A stretch of DNA of 64,000 bases from Sphingomonas sp. 67-36 (GCA_001897375.1 MKSU01000013.1:167518-231517); one strand, 5' to 3'; positions 47,201 through 56,834 are shown, numbered from the stretch's first letter. Numbers and translations: made by a program. The notes: a model not told the origin generated them from the sequence alone.

Positions 47201-48046
47201 TCAGTCCAGATGCTGGTGCTGCTGCCTTGCGAGATCGGCGTCGAACGCGGCTCGCGCGTCCTGCACCATTTTCGGCAACACCGTGGGATCGACCAGTGCA
47301 TCCCGCTTCGCGCGGCCGAGCACGTCAGCCGTCTCGGGGTGGAACGGTAACACCACATCCGGCTTCTCGCGCGCGAGCCGGTCGAAGCTGCGACGGAAGT
47401 CGCCGACGATGCTGGGATAGGCGCGGTTGCCGACCAGGCGGTTGCCCGCCACCGTGATGCTGCACGCGAACAACACATCGCGCGGCACGCCGCGATCGAG
47501 GATGCGCATCTTCCAACTCGTACATCCCGGCGTGTGGCCGGGCGTCGCCACCGCCGTCAGCGTCACGCCGCCGAGCGTCACCGTCTCGCCGTCACGGATG
47601 GCGCGATCGACATGCGCGGCGGGGAAGCGGATCACGCCGTAGTTCGTTTCGCCCGGCGGCGTGCCGGTCTCGACCGCGCGGGCATCGGCAGCGCCGACGA
47701 CCAGCTTCGCACCGGTCGCGCGCTTGAGCGCCGCGAGGCCACCGGCATGATCGAAATGCGCATGGCTGAGCAGAATCAGCTTAACATCGCGCAGCTTCGC
47801 GCGCGCGGCGATGTTCCTTTCCAGCCGCGCGGCGTTCTCCGCCATCGGCGCGTCGATCAGAATCGCACCGGCGCTGGTGTGGATCAGATAGGCCGCCAGC
47901 CCTTCGGTGCCGACATAATCGATCGGACCGATCAGATGGAACGGCGCGATCGGCCGCGTCCATGCAGGCGGGTTGGAGGCGGCGGCGGCAGGCGCGGCGA
48001 GCGCGAGCAACGCCGCGGCCAGCATCTTGCCGCGAATCCGCGTCAT
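47201..48046 (-). CDS. Subclass B3 metallo-beta-lactamase-like protein
   Basis: A 281-residue exported zinc hydrolase. Signal peptide (residues about 1-24), then [14 protein letters not shown] and the metal motif [12 protein letters not shown] giving His95, His97, Asp99 and His100; further ligands His171 ([12 protein letters not shown]) and His236 (PFHPE). This set, plus [18 protein letters not shown], is that of subclass B3 enzymes such as L1-type and environmental relatives. ATG 48046 overlaps the guaA stop (ATGA). Beta-lactam hydrolysis is predicted from complete ligands, not demonstrated. Confidence 0.88.
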   Translation of the reverse strand: MTRIRGKMLAAALLALAAPAAAASNPPAWTRPIAPFHLIGPIDYVGTEGLAAYLIHTSAGAILIDAPMAENAARLERNIAARAKLRDVKLILLSHAHFDHAGGLAALKRATGAKLVVGAADARAVETGTPPGETNYGVIRFPAAHVDRAIRDGETVTLGGVTLTAVATPGHTPGCTSWKMRILDRGVPRDVLFACSITVAGNRLVGNRAYPSIVGDFRRSFDRLAREKPDVVLPFHPETADVLGRAKRDALVDPTVLPKMVQDARAAFDADLARQQHQHLD

Positions 48047-49596
48047 TCCCACTCGATCGTCCCCGGCGGTTTCGAGGTATAGTCGTAGGTCACGCGGTTG
48101 ATGCCCTTCACCTCGTTGATGATCCGCGTCGCCACCCGCGCGAGGAAACCGCCGGGGAACTCGAACGCCTGCGCCGTCATGCCATCGGTGGAGGTGACGG
48201 CACGCAGCGCCAGCACGCTGTCATAGGTCCGCCCGTCGCCCATCACGCCGACCGAACGCACCGGCAGCAGCACCGCGAACGCCTGCCAGATCGCATCGTA
48301 GAGGCCGGCGTTGCGGATTTCCTCCAGATAGATGGCGTCGGCCTTGCGGAGAATATCGCAGCGCTCCTTCGTCACCTCGCCGGGGATGCGGATGGCGAGG
48401 CCGGGGCCGGGGAACGGATGGCGGCCGACGAAGATGTCGGGCAAGCCAAGCTCGCGACCAAGATCGCGCACCTCGTCCTTGAACAATTCGCGCAGCGGCT
48501 CGACCAGCTTCATGTTCATCCGCTCGGGCAGGCCGCCGACATTGTGGTGGCTCTTGATCGTCACGGAGGGGCCGCCGGTGAAGCTGACGCTCTCGATCAC
48601 GTCAGGGTAGAGCGTGCCTTGCGCGAGGAACTCCGCGCCGCCGATCTTCTTCGCCTCCGCCTCGAACACCTCGATGAAGGTCTTGCCGATGAACTTGCGC
48701 TTCGCCTCCGGATCGGTGACGCCGGCTAGGCCGTTGAGGAACAAGGTCTCGGCGTTCACATGAACGAGCGGGATATTGTAATGCCCGCGGAACAGGCTGA
48801 CGACCTGATCCGCCTCGCCCGCGCGCATCAGGCCATGATCGACGAAGACGCAGGTGAGCTGGTCGCCGATCGCCTCGTGGATCAGCACCGCCGCGACCGC
48901 CGAATCGACCCCGCCGGAAAGCCCGCAGATCACGCGACCCTTGCCGACCTGTTCCCGAATCTCGGCGATCTTGGTCTGGCGGAACTCGGCCATCGTCCAG
49001 TCGCCGGAGAGGCCGCAGACGTGGCGCGCGAAATTGGCGATCAGCTTCCCCCCATCCGGCGTATGGACCACCTCGGGATGGAATTGCATCGCGTAGATGC
49101 GCCGCGCGTCGTCCGCGATCACCGCATAAGGCGCGCCGGGGCTGGCCGCGACCGGGCGGAAGCCGGGGGCGAGCGCGGTCACCTTGTCGCCGTGGCTCAT
49201 CCACACCTGATGCCGCTCGCCCTCGCGCCACACCGCGTCGAACAAGGCGCAGCGATCGGCGATATCGATGAACGCCTCACCGAACTCGCCCGAATTGCCA
49301 CGCTCCACCGCGCCGCCGAGCTGGTGCATCAGCGCCTGCTGGCCGTAGCAGATGCCGAAGATCGGCAGGCCCGAATCGAGGATCGCCTGCGGAATGCGCG
49401 GGCTGCCGTCATCCAGCACCGACGCCGGGCCGCCCGACAGGATCACGCCAGCGGGCTTCATCCGTTCGAACGCGGCCTCGGCCGACTGGAACGGCGCGAT
49501 CTCGCTATAGACGCCCGCTTCGCGCACGCGCCGCGCGATGAGCTGCGTCACCTGGCTGCCGAAATCGACGATAAGGATGCTGTCGGGATGTTCCAT
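48043..49596 (-). CDS. guaA: GMP synthase (glutamine-hydrolysing)
   Basis: A 517-residue enzyme making GMP from XMP. The class I amidotransferase domain (residues 1-200) has [18 protein letters not shown] and the nucleophile motif FGICYGQQ, with MQFHPEV for the His; the ATP pyrophosphatase domain has [12 protein letters not shown]; the C-terminal dimerisation domain ends [13 protein letters not shown]. Full length. Its stop overlaps the start of the metallo-beta-lactamase-like gene. Confidence 0.97.
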   Translation of the reverse strand: MEHPDSILIVDFGSQVTQLIARRVREAGVYSEIAPFQSAEAAFERMKPAGVILSGGPASVLDDGSPRIPQAILDSGLPIFGICYGQQALMHQLGGAVERGNSGEFGEAFIDIADRCALFDAVWREGERHQVWMSHGDKVTALAPGFRPVAASPGAPYAVIADDARRIYAMQFHPEVVHTPDGGKLIANFARHVCGLSGDWTMAEFRQTKIAEIREQVGKGRVICGLSGGVDSAVAAVLIHEAIGDQLTCVFVDHGLMRAGEADQVVSLFRGHYNIPLVHVNAETLFLNGLAGVTDPEAKRKFIGKTFIEVFEAEAKKIGGAEFLAQGTLYPDVIESVSFTGGPSVTIKSHHNVGGLPERMNMKLVEPLRELFKDEVRDLGRELGLPDIFVGRHPFPGPGLAIRIPGEVTKERCDILRKADAIYLEEIRNAGLYDAIWQAFAVLLPVRSVGVMGDGRTYDSVLALRAVTSTDGMTAQAFEFPGGFLARVATRIINEVKGINRVTYDYTSKPPGTIEWE

Positions 49597-49638
49597 GTCG
49601 GGCCTGTAGCGATGTGTCGGCCCGCGGGAAAGGCTTGG

Positions 49639-50376
49639 TCAATTCGGCGACCGCGCTAAATTCACCCTGGCTTTCTCCAGGAAGGTTGCGAACCCGCCTC
49701 CGAATCCATTCTTTATGTCATTTATTTTTTGCAATTCCGCGGGATTGGAGCGATCAACAAAATACCACAGAAATATCGGCTTCCCCGACGCCGAATAGGA
49801 TTTCTCGACGCCGTCCCGGTCCACGGAATAGGTGAATCGGGTCTGCAACATAATCCGGTGGGTCGTCGCCTCGATCCTGATCGCATCAACCCGCACGCGT
49901 GCATGGCACTGAAGCGGCTTTTGAGGCGCCTTGCGCGTCCCCATGGTGAAGACGCTTTCGCTAGCCTGCGGAACATATGCAGGCTTCGGAAGAAGCGGTA
50001 TTCGCTCCAGATCCGAATTCAAGATGCCATCGATTTGCACCTGTTCAGTCAGCACTTCGGGAAGAAGCTCAACGTATTTCCGTAGCGCAGCTCCGTGGAG
50101 CGCCCCGATCAACAGCTCCGGGACCAACCCTCCTACCGGCGCAACGCTCTCGGACTTCGGGATCTTTCGATACGGCTCAATGCGCAACTCGCATGTGGCC
50201 GGAGCTTCGACATGCGGCATTTCGCTGTCGCCGAGCAGGTCGACCGCGCGCAACGCCACCTCCGGCGGCTGCTCAGAAACAATCGATGGTTGGTCCTGTG
50301 CGTAACATACGCCGGAAACGAAAAGCGGCAGCGCGCTCCATAGAACGCGCTGCCGCTTTATCGATTTCGTCAACAT
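49639..50376 (-). CDS. Hypothetical exported protein, lower GC than neighbours
   Basis: A 245-residue protein with a signal peptide (KRQRVLWSALPLFVSGVCYA). The mature part is alpha/beta, with a segment VGGLVPELLIGALHGAALRK that may be an amphipathic helix, and no recognised domain. Codon use is visibly less GC-biased than in neighbouring genes, with many A/T-ending codons, which suggests recent acquisition. It starts 13 bp after the rplQ stop and ends 42 bp before guaA, so it may ride on the ribosomal transcript. Confidence 0.7.
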   Translation of the reverse strand: MLTKSIKRQRVLWSALPLFVSGVCYAQDQPSIVSEQPPEVALRAVDLLGDSEMPHVEAPATCELRIEPYRKIPKSESVAPVGGLVPELLIGALHGAALRKYVELLPEVLTEQVQIDGILNSDLERIPLLPKPAYVPQASESVFTMGTRKAPQKPLQCHARVRVDAIRIEATTHRIMLQTRFTYSVDRDGVEKSYSASGKPIFLWYFVDRSNPAELQKINDIKNGFGGGFATFLEKARVNLARSPN

Positions 50377-50389
50377 CTGGCGCGGAGAA

Positions 50390-50812
50390 TCAAGCCGCCG
50401 CGTCGAAATCCTCGTCGGTCATCACCGGGCCGGAATCCTGACCCTTGGCCGAGACGTCGCGGTCGACGAACTCGATCACCGCCATCGGCGAGGCGTCCGA
50501 CGCGCGGATGCCGGCCTTGATGATGCGGGTGTAGCCACCGTTGCGGCCGGCGTAGCGCGCCGCCAGCACGTCGAACAGCTTCACGAGCTGCGCATCGTCG
50601 AGCAGACGGGCGTGGGCGAGGCGGCGGTTCGACAGGCCGCCCTTCTTGCCGAGCGTGATCAGCTTCTCGACATAGGGGCGAAGCTCCTTCGCCTTGGCGA
50701 GCGTGGTGGTGATCTGCTCGTGTTTGATCAGCGCGGCCGACATGTTGCGGAACAGCGCGGCGCGATGGGCCGAGGTGCGCTGGAGCTTACGGCCGCCAAC
50801 CTTGTGACGCAT
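50390..50812 (-). CDS. rplQ: 50S ribosomal protein L17
   Basis: A 140-residue large-subunit protein near the peptide exit tunnel. It begins [20 protein letters not shown], the invariant family N-terminus; the C-terminal 25 residues form an acidic tail ([13 protein letters not shown]). AAAGGA precedes the ATG. Last ribosomal gene of the alpha operon, separated from rpoA by a 210-bp hairpin-rich spacer. Confidence 0.97.
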   Translation of the reverse strand: MRHKVGGRKLQRTSAHRAALFRNMSAALIKHEQITTTLAKAKELRPYVEKLITLGKKGGLSNRRLAHARLLDDAQLVKLFDVLAARYAGRNGGYTRIIKAGIRASDASPMAVIEFVDRDVSAKGQDSGPVMTDEDFDAAA

Positions 50813-51022
50813 ATTCAGTCCTTTCCGTTCGTTAGGGGGCCGTTTCAGGTACCCCGTACCGGGTGGCGACGCGGACCACCCAACTTAACGCCACCCCGGC
50901 GTTGGCCGGGGTCCAGTTCCTTCGCAGGTCCGACGCGGCGAAGCCGCGTCGTCGGACGGGCCATTGGCCCGCCGGCCGGGCTGGTCTGTCTCCGGCGCAA
51001 GCTTGCTTGCGCCGGTGCAGAC
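50813..51022 (-). other. Hairpin-rich spacer between rpoA and rplQ
   Basis: Several strong inverted repeats lie in 210 bp: CCGGCGCAAG/CTTGCGCCGG (50992-51015, 4-nt loop) right after the rpoA stop, CGACGCGGC/GCCGCGTCG (50931-50951, 3-nt loop, extendable through GTCCGACG/CGTCGGAC), and CCCCGGC/GCCGGGG (50894-50911). None has a T-run, so they are more likely RNA-processing, Rho-pausing or dispersed-repeat elements than intrinsic terminators. Confidence 0.6.
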
Positions 51023-52084
51023 TCAGCCCATGATCTCCTGCTCGAGCTTCTTGGCCATTTCCTCGATGTTCTCCGGCGGCCAGCCAGGGATTTCCATGCC
51101 AAGGCGCAGGCCCATCGACGACAGCACTTCCTTGATCTCGTTCAGCGACTTGCGGCCGAAGTTCGGGGTGCGCAGCATCTCCGCCTCGGTCTTGCCGACG
51201 AGATCGCCGATGTAGATGATGTTGTCGTTCTTCAGGCAGTTCGCCGAACGGACCGACAGCTCCAGCTCATCGACCTTCTTGAGCAGGTAGCGGTTGATCT
51301 GCTGCGTGTCGCCCTGCGGCTCCGCGCCGGCGGCCGGGGCCGCGACGCCGATCGGGGCCGAGCGCGCGATCGCCGAATCGTCGAAGTGGACGAACAACGC
51401 GAGCTGGTCCTGCAGGATGCGCGCGGCATAAGCGAGCGCGTCCTCCGGCGTCACCGTGCCGTCGGTCTCGAGCGACAGCGTGAGCTTGTCATAATCGAGG
51501 TCCTGACCGACGCGGGTCGGATCGACCTTGTAGCTGACCTGACGCACCGGCGAATAAAGCGCATCGACCGGGATCAGCCCGATCGGCGCATCGGCCGGAC
51601 GGTTGGCGACGGCCGGGACGTATCCCTTGCCGACGTCGGCGGTCAGCTCCATGTTGAGCGTCGCGCCCTCGTCAAGGTGGCAGATGACGAGATCGGGGTT
51701 CATCACCTCGATATCGCCGCTCACCGCGATGTCACCCGCCGTCACGGCGGCCGGACCGGTGGCGGAAAGCTGGAGCCGCTTCGGCCCTTCGCCCTGCATC
51801 TTCAGCGCGACCTGCTTGACGTTCAGCACGATGTCGGTGACATCCTCGCGCACGCCGGCGAGCGAGCTGAATTCATGCAGCACGTTCTCGATCTTGATCG
51901 AGGTGACGGCGGCGCCCTGAAGCGAGGACAGAAGGACCCGGCGCAGCGCGTTGCCGAGCGTCAGGCCGAAGCCGCGCTCGAGCGGCTCGGCGACGAAGGT
52001 CGCCTTGCGCTTCCCGTCGCCGCCCTTCTTCTCGAGCGCGTTGGGCTTCTTCAGTTCCTGCCAGTTCTTTGCGTTGACGGACAA
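51023..52084 (-). CDS. rpoA: RNA polymerase alpha subunit
   Basis: A 353-residue alpha subunit. The assembly domain includes [20 protein letters not shown] and [15 protein letters not shown]; the C-terminal domain that contacts promoters and activators has [20 protein letters not shown] and [14 protein letters not shown]. The reading frame starts at TTG 52084 after GGGGAC; no ATG or GTG is in frame nearby, so this core gene uses a rare start codon. Preceded by a terminator-like hairpin after rpsK. Confidence 0.96.
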   Translation of the reverse strand: MSVNAKNWQELKKPNALEKKGGDGKRKATFVAEPLERGFGLTLGNALRRVLLSSLQGAAVTSIKIENVLHEFSSLAGVREDVTDIVLNVKQVALKMQGEGPKRLQLSATGPAAVTAGDIAVSGDIEVMNPDLVICHLDEGATLNMELTADVGKGYVPAVANRPADAPIGLIPVDALYSPVRQVSYKVDPTRVGQDLDYDKLTLSLETDGTVTPEDALAYAARILQDQLALFVHFDDSAIARSAPIGVAAPAAGAEPQGDTQQINRYLLKKVDELELSVRSANCLKNDNIIYIGDLVGKTEAEMLRTPNFGRKSLNEIKEVLSSMGLRLGMEIPGWPPENIEEMAKKLEQEIMG

Positions 52085-52135
52085 GGCTCACGTCCCCTGG
52101 GGTTGGGCCGGAACGGGGGCTCGCCCCGGCCTTGG

Positions 52136-52167
52136 TGCAAAAGAACCCCCGACTCGTCAGCCGGGGG
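52136..52167 (-). terminator. Attenuator/terminator-like hairpin between rpsK and rpoA
   Basis: On the minus strand CCCCCG (52167-52162), a 10-nt loop and CGGGGG (52151-52146) are followed by TTCTTTTGC. It lies 9 bp after the rpsK stop. A 6-bp stem with a moderate U-run suggests partial termination. Confidence 0.55.
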
Positions 52168-52175
52168 CCACAAGA

Positions 52176-52565
52176 TCAGACGCGGCGACGCTTGGACGGG
52201 CGCACGCCATTGTGCGGGATCGAGGTCACGTCGCGGATCGACGTGATCTGGAAACCGACCGCCTGCAACGCGCGCAGCGCGGATTCGCGGCCCGAACCCG
52301 GACCCTTCACCTCGACCTCGAGCGTGCGGACGCCGTGCTCGGCGGCCTTCTTGCCCGCGTCCTCGGCCGCGACCTGCGCGGCATAAGGAGTCGACTTGCG
52401 CGAGCCCTTGAAGCCCATCATGCCGGCCGAAGACCAGCTGATCGCATTGCCCTGCGCGTCGGTGATGGTGATCATCGTGTTGTTGAAGCTGGCGTTGACG
52501 TGGGCCACGCCGGCCGTGATGTTCTTGCGTTCGCGCCGACGAAGGCGCTGCGGTGCCTGTGCCAT
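52176..52565 (-). CDS. rpsK: 30S ribosomal protein S11
   Basis: A 129-residue platform protein of the small subunit near the mRNA exit. Family segments are [38 protein letters not shown] and the basic C-terminus [18 protein letters not shown] precedes the ATG. Follows rpsM by about 105 bp. Confidence 0.97.
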   Translation of the reverse strand: MAQAPQRLRRRERKNITAGVAHVNASFNNTMITITDAQGNAISWSSAGMMGFKGSRKSTPYAAQVAAEDAGKKAAEHGVRTLEVEVKGPGSGRESALRALQAVGFQITSIRDVTSIPHNGVRPSKRRRV

Positions 52566-52670
52566 TTGGTATTCCTGACCTTATCTTTCAACTCGGCGGC
52601 CGGGAGGCGGATCGCCTCGACCCTGCCGCCGGGGGAGAAAAAGCGAGAACCGTCCTTATGGACGTCCCTC

Positions 52671-53039
52671 TTACTTCTTCTTGCCCGCGATCGGCTTCGC
52701 CTTGCCCTTGCGGGTGCGCGCGTTGGTGTGCGTGCGCTGGCCGCGGACCGGCAGGCCCTTGCGGTGACGCAGGCCGCGATAGCAGGCGAGGTCCATGAGC
52801 CGCTTGATGTTCATCGCGGTCTCGCGGCGCAGATCGCCTTCCACGGTGTGATCGGCGTCGATCGTCTCGCGGATCTGCAGCACTTCCTGATCCGACAGGT
52901 CCTGCACGCGGCGTTCCGGCGCGATCTTCAGCTTCTCGGTGATTTCCTTGGCCTTGGCCGGGCCGATGCCGTGGATATAGGTCAGCGCGATCACCACGCG
53001 CTTGTTGGTCGGGATGTTGACACCCGCGATACGTGCCAT
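52671..53039 (-). CDS. rpsM: 30S ribosomal protein S13
   Basis: A 122-residue small-subunit head protein contacting P-site tRNA. It starts [19 protein letters not shown], with [15 protein letters not shown] and the basic C-terminal [20 protein letters not shown] precedes the ATG. First gene of the alpha operon, behind its own TTGACA promoter. Confidence 0.97.
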   Translation of the reverse strand: MARIAGVNIPTNKRVVIALTYIHGIGPAKAKEITEKLKIAPERRVQDLSDQEVLQIRETIDADHTVEGDLRRETAMNIKRLMDLACYRGLRHRKGLPVRGQRTHTNARTRKGKAKPIAGKKK

Positions 53040-53175
53040 GAAACTTGTTCTCCTGTGCTCCACAAGGCCCGGCATGGCTGCCACGGGCCCTATCTCGTCG
53101 CATTGACTTCCAAGACGCAGGAAAGCGGCGCACGCACGAATGCGCCGCCGGCAACCGTTGTGTTGGAAGCGATGG

Positions 53176-53204
53176 CCCCTACGAGTTGCCGGCACCGCTG
53201 TCAA
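53176..53204 (-). promoter_or_regulatory. rpsM: Sigma-70 promoter of the alpha operon (rpsM)
   Basis: On the minus strand a consensus TTGACA (53204-53199), 17 bp, TAGGGG (53181-53176). It lies about 135 bp before the rpsM ATG, leaving room for a regulatory leader. Confidence 0.7.
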
Positions 53205-53232
53205 GCGAGCGCCTCACGCGACGAAAACACGC

Positions 53233-53274
53233 CCTGAAAACGGAAAGCCGGCGGGAAGCGAACTTCCCGCCGGC
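53233..53274 (-). terminator. Intrinsic terminator before the alpha operon promoter
   Basis: On the minus strand a perfect 12-bp stem (arms 53274-53263 and 53258-53247, loop TTCG) is followed by TTTCCGTTTTC. It would stop transcripts coming through adk and the SRPBCC pseudogene. Confidence 0.75.
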
Positions 53275-53417
53275 CTCGGTACCCCCGGGAGTTTCGGGTA
53301 CCGATCTCGTAGTAAGGTGACATTGATCAAGCGAGCCGTGCGAGGGGACACACGGCTACAAGACATGGGATAGCTCCGCCCGCACATCCCGCGAGTGGCT
53401 CTGGCATGACAAATTGT

Positions 53418-53970
53418 TCATCTGGCGGAGGATTGCTCCGTCGCCGCCCGCCAGCGCGCGACCTGCGCGGCGAGGACCGAATCGACCACCGGCGCAAACG
53501 TGGTCGCGTCGCCGTGGAAATAGCCGCCCGACGATATAGTGAAGCGTCAGCGTGCTGTGTCCCGAATCAGCCGGCACGATGGTGAAGGTCAACACCCCGC
53601 TCACCGCATCACCCTGCAACGGCCCGAGCGCGCTCGCGAGTCGCAGCATGTGTGGCGGGCGCACGAAGATGACGCGGCCATGCTCCACCCCGCCGGCCTG
53701 CTCGTCCCCCCTGGCGGGCAATCGCTCGCAGAAGCAGCCACCGGAACGCGGATCGAGCGCGAGGTTATGCGAGTCGCCCGACCAGCTATGCACCGGATCT
53801 CACCAGCGCGCCGGCTCGACCAGCACGGCCCACGCCCGCGCGGGCGTGGCCGCGACATCGTTGGTGAAGGTGATCTATCCATCGCGCGCGGCCTAGAGCA
53901 CCTCGGCACGGGCGACGTTGGGTGGCAGCGCCGCGAGCAGCGCGACCGATATCAGGAAACGGCGCATCAT
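53418..53970 (-). pseudogene. SRPBCC-domain protein, inactivated by three stops and a frameshift
   Basis: Reading on from ATG 53970 (good site GGGAGGGG) gives a signal peptide (MMRRFLISVALLAALPPNVA) and then a START/SRPBCC-like protein: ITFTNDVAATPARAWAVLVE, DPVHSWSGDSHNLALDP, GGCFCERLP and LTFTIVPADSGHSTLTLHY. Three in-frame stops interrupt it: TAG after RAEVL, TAG after AARDG, and TGA where ARWWDP would be expected. A +1 shift after HYIV is then needed to read GYFHGDATTFAP and VDSVLAAQVARW up to the TGA at 53418. Its ordinary function is unknown (lipid or small-ligand binding). It sits directly downstream of adk. Confidence 0.85.
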
Positions 53971-54018
53971 CCCCTCCCTCGTCGCCATGACAAGGCGGCG
54001 AGGGAAGGAAACAAAGCG

Positions 54019-54666
54019 TCACTTGCCGTCGAGGATCGCCTCGATCGCGGCGGTCACCTCGCCGATATCGGCCATGCCGTCGACGCGGCGAACCAGCCCG
54101 CGCGCCTCGTAGATCGGGATGATCGGCGCGGTCTTGGCGCGATATTCCGCCATGCGCGTGCGCACCGTCTCCTCATTGTCGTCGGCGCGGCGTTTGAACT
54201 CATGTCCGCCGCATACGTCGCAGGTGCCCGCGACCTTCGGCTGCTTGAACTTGTCGTGATAACCCTCGCCACAGGTGGCGCAGGTGAAGCGGCCGACGAT
54301 GCGCTCGACCAGCGCGTCCTCGTCCACCGCCAGCTCGATCACATAGTCGAGCTTCGCGCCGCGCGCGGCCAGCAGCTCATCGAGCGATTCGGCCTGGGCG
54401 GCGGTGCGCGGATAGCCGTCGAAGATCGCGCCGTTGCCGGTGCCCTGGTCGAGCCGCTCCCCGATCAGCGCCGAGACGATCTCGTCGGAAACCAGCCCGC
54501 CCGATTCCATCACCGCCTTGGCTTGCAGCCCGACCGGCGTGCCCGCCTTCACCGCCGCGCGGAGCATGTCGCCAGTGGAAAGCTGCACCATGCCGCGATC
54601 GGCGACCAGCCGCGCCGCCTGCGTGCCCTTGCCCGCCCCCGGCGGCCCCAACAGGATGATGTTCAC
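54019..54666 (-). CDS. adk: Adenylate kinase
   Basis: A 215-residue long-type kinase interconverting ATP, ADP and AMP. P-loop ILLGPPGAGKGTQA, AMP site LSTGDMLRAA, and FDGYPRTAAQ. The LID carries four cysteines, CATCGEGY and CDVCGGH, so it should bind structural zinc. The start is GTG 54666 with GGGGGAGAGGG ahead. Follows secY by about 30 bp, the standard spc-operon end. Confidence 0.96.
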   Translation of the reverse strand: MNIILLGPPGAGKGTQAARLVADRGMVQLSTGDMLRAAVKAGTPVGLQAKAVMESGGLVSDEIVSALIGERLDQGTGNGAIFDGYPRTAAQAESLDELLAARGAKLDYVIELAVDEDALVERIVGRFTCATCGEGYHDKFKQPKVAGTCDVCGGHEFKRRADDNEETVRTRMAEYRAKTAPIIPIYEARGLVRRVDGMADIGEVTAAIEAILDGK

Positions 54667-54697
54667 GCGAACCCTCTCCCCCACATTCTTGGCGCGT

Positions 54698-56062
54698 TCA
54701 GCGCAGCCGGCCGCCCTTCAGCTTCGCCTTCTTGATCAGATCGCCATACTGGTGCGCCAGCAGGTGCGACTGGATTTGCGTTACCGTGTCCATCGTCACG
54801 TTGACCACGATCAAAAGGCTGGTGCCGCCAAGATAAAAGGGAATTGACAGCGCCGTGACGAGATATTCCGGCAACAGGCAGATCAGCGTGAGATAGGCCG
54901 CGCCGATCACGGTGATGCGCGTCAGCACGTAATCGAGATATTGCTCGGTGTTCTTGCCCGGCCGGATACCGGGGATGAACCCGCCATAGCGCTTCAGATT
55001 CTCCGCCGTCTCCTCCGGGTTGAACTGCACCGCGGTGTAGAAGAAGGTGAAGAAGATGATGCCGGCGCCGTACAGGATCATGTAAACCGGCGAGCCGTGC
55101 TGGAGATACTGGTTGAGGCTGATGATCACGTCGCCCCACCAGCTTTCGCCCGACACGCGGTTGCCCGCGAACTGGGTGATGGTGAGCGGCATCAGCAGCA
55201 GCGACGAGGCGAAGATCGGCGGGATCACGCCCGAAGTGTTGAGCTTCAGCGGCAGGTGGCTGCGCTCGGCCTGCATCCCGCGCTGCGTCTGTCGCTTGGG
55301 ATATTGGATCAGGATGCGGCGCTGCGCCAGTTCCATGAAGCAGATGAACAGCACGAGCAGGACGATCGCGACGATGATGCCGATCAGCTTGACCGGATCG
55401 AGGCTGCCCGAGCGGCCGCCCTCGAGCAGGTTGAACAGGCTGGTCGGCAGATGCGCGACGATGCCCGCCATGATGATCAGCGACACGCCGTTGCCGATGC
55501 CCCGGCTGGTGATCTGCTCGCCCAGCCACATCAGGAACATCGTGCCGCCGATCAGCGAGATCACCGCCGCCACGCGGAACATCATGCCTGGCTGGATCAC
55601 CGCCTGCACGCCCTGGTTGGCGCCCAGCGCCTCCAGCCCGACGGCGATGAAATAGCCCTGGATCGCGGTCAGCAGCACGGTGCCATAACGCGTATATTGG
55701 TTGAGCTTCTTGCGTCCGCTCTCGCCTTCCTTCTTGATCGCGGCGAGTTGCGGCGACAGCGAGGTGGCGAGCTGCACGACGATCGACGCCGTGATGTACG
55801 GCATCACGCCGAGCGCGATCAGCGACATGCGCGTCAGCGCGCCGCCCGAGAAGGTGTTGAAGAAATCGAGCACGCCGCCCTTGGTCTGCTGACTCAGCAG
55901 CCCCAGCGCGGTCGGGTCGATGCCGGGGAGCGGCACATAGCTCAGCATGCGGAACACGATCAGCGCGCCGATCGTGAACCACAGCCGCTTCTTGAGGTCT
56001 GTCGCCTGCGAGAATTTCGCGAGGCTGATGCTTTGCGCCATCTGGTCGGCTGCGGATGCCAT
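54698..56062 (-). CDS. secY: Preprotein translocase subunit SecY
   Basis: A 454-residue ten-helix protein channel. N-terminus DLKKRLWFTIGALIVFRM and plug region YVPLPGIDP; later GGTMFLMWLGEQITSRGIGNG and the cytoplasmic loop KRYGGFIPGIRPGKNT are strongly conserved. It exports Sec-dependent proteins together with SecE and SecG. Follows rplO by 143 bp, longer than usual. Confidence 0.97.
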   Translation of the reverse strand: MASAADQMAQSISLAKFSQATDLKKRLWFTIGALIVFRMLSYVPLPGIDPTALGLLSQQTKGGVLDFFNTFSGGALTRMSLIALGVMPYITASIVVQLATSLSPQLAAIKKEGESGRKKLNQYTRYGTVLLTAIQGYFIAVGLEALGANQGVQAVIQPGMMFRVAAVISLIGGTMFLMWLGEQITSRGIGNGVSLIIMAGIVAHLPTSLFNLLEGGRSGSLDPVKLIGIIVAIVLLVLFICFMELAQRRILIQYPKRQTQRGMQAERSHLPLKLNTSGVIPPIFASSLLLMPLTITQFAGNRVSGESWWGDVIISLNQYLQHGSPVYMILYGAGIIFFTFFYTAVQFNPEETAENLKRYGGFIPGIRPGKNTEQYLDYVLTRITVIGAAYLTLICLLPEYLVTALSIPFYLGGTSLLIVVNVTMDTVTQIQSHLLAHQYGDLIKKAKLKGGRLR

Positions 56063-56205
56063 CGTGCGTCGGTGCCTTCGGAAACGAAAACGGCGGAGAA
56101 GGCGCTGAACGCCCCGCCCCGCCGCTCATATAGTCATGCTCGAAGGCTTGTCTAACCCGCCGAGCAAATTCCGCCCCGGCCATGCCGGGCCGGAGCGGCG
56201 GAGAC

Positions 56206-56736
56206 TTACTTCGCGGCCTTGGCGAGCTTCGCCGCGCGGGCGGTGCCCTTCTTGGCCTTCGCCTTTTCGGCCGCCGGCACGATCTCTGGCACGGTGACGG
56301 AGCCACCGGCCTTCTCGATCGCCTCGCGCGCCGAGGCGGAAACGCCCGCGACGGTGAAGTTCAGCTTCGCCTTCAGCTCGCCCTTGCCGAGCAGGCGCAC
56401 GCCGTTCTTGCCGCCGCGCGCCAGGCCGGCCGCCTTCAGCGCGGCGTGATCGACATCGCTGCCGGTCAGCTTGCCCGAATCGACTGCCTTCTGGATCGCG
56501 CCGAGGTTCACCTCGGCATAATCCTTGGCGAAGATGTTGTTGAAGCCGCGCTTCGGCAGACGCATGTGGAGCGGCATCTGGCCGCCCTCGAAGCCGGCGA
56601 TCGACACGCCCTCGCGGCTCTTCTGGCCCTTCTGGCCACGGCCGCCGGTCTTGCCCTTGCCCGAGCCGATGCCGCGCCCGACGCGGATCTTGCGATGGCG
56701 GGCGCCTTCGTTGTCGCGGAGTTCGTTCAGTTTCAT
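56206..56736 (-). CDS. rplO: 50S ribosomal protein L15
   Basis: A 176-residue large-subunit protein. [20 protein letters not shown] and the Gly-rich [20 protein letters not shown] are diagnostic. The Ala/Lys tail ([16 protein letters not shown]) is longer than in E. coli. ATG 56736 is the family start; a GTG three codons upstream is ignored. Confidence 0.97.
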   Translation of the reverse strand: MKLNELRDNEGARHRKIRVGRGIGSGKGKTGGRGQKGQKSREGVSIAGFEGGQMPLHMRLPKRGFNNIFAKDYAEVNLGAIQKAVDSGKLTGSDVDHAALKAAGLARGGKNGVRLLGKGELKAKLNFTVAGVSASAREAIEKAGGSVTVPEIVPAAEKAKAKKGTARAAKLAKAAK

Positions 56737-56834
56737 CTTATGCACTCGCTTTCGCTTGTTACGCGCAATGGAAAAAGGAAGGGGGCGCGTTAGCCCCCTT
56801 CCCCGGATTTGTCACCTGGTGAAATGCCGGGCGA

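Larger units (their letters stand above)
53040..53417. other. Regulatory gap between the SRPBCC pseudogene and rpsM
   Basis: About 380 bp without a gene. It contains, in minus-strand order, the inverted repeat TCGGTACCC/GGGTACCGA (53276-53304), a strong terminator hairpin (53247-53274), the rpsM promoter (53176-53204) and a leader of about 130 nt. The arrangement separates the spc-type genes from the alpha operon. Confidence 0.7.

Noticed and set aside
54663-56306. 547-residue minus-strand frame over secY
   Set aside because: Out-of-frame shadow; the frame starting at 56062 gives the ten-helix SecY protein.
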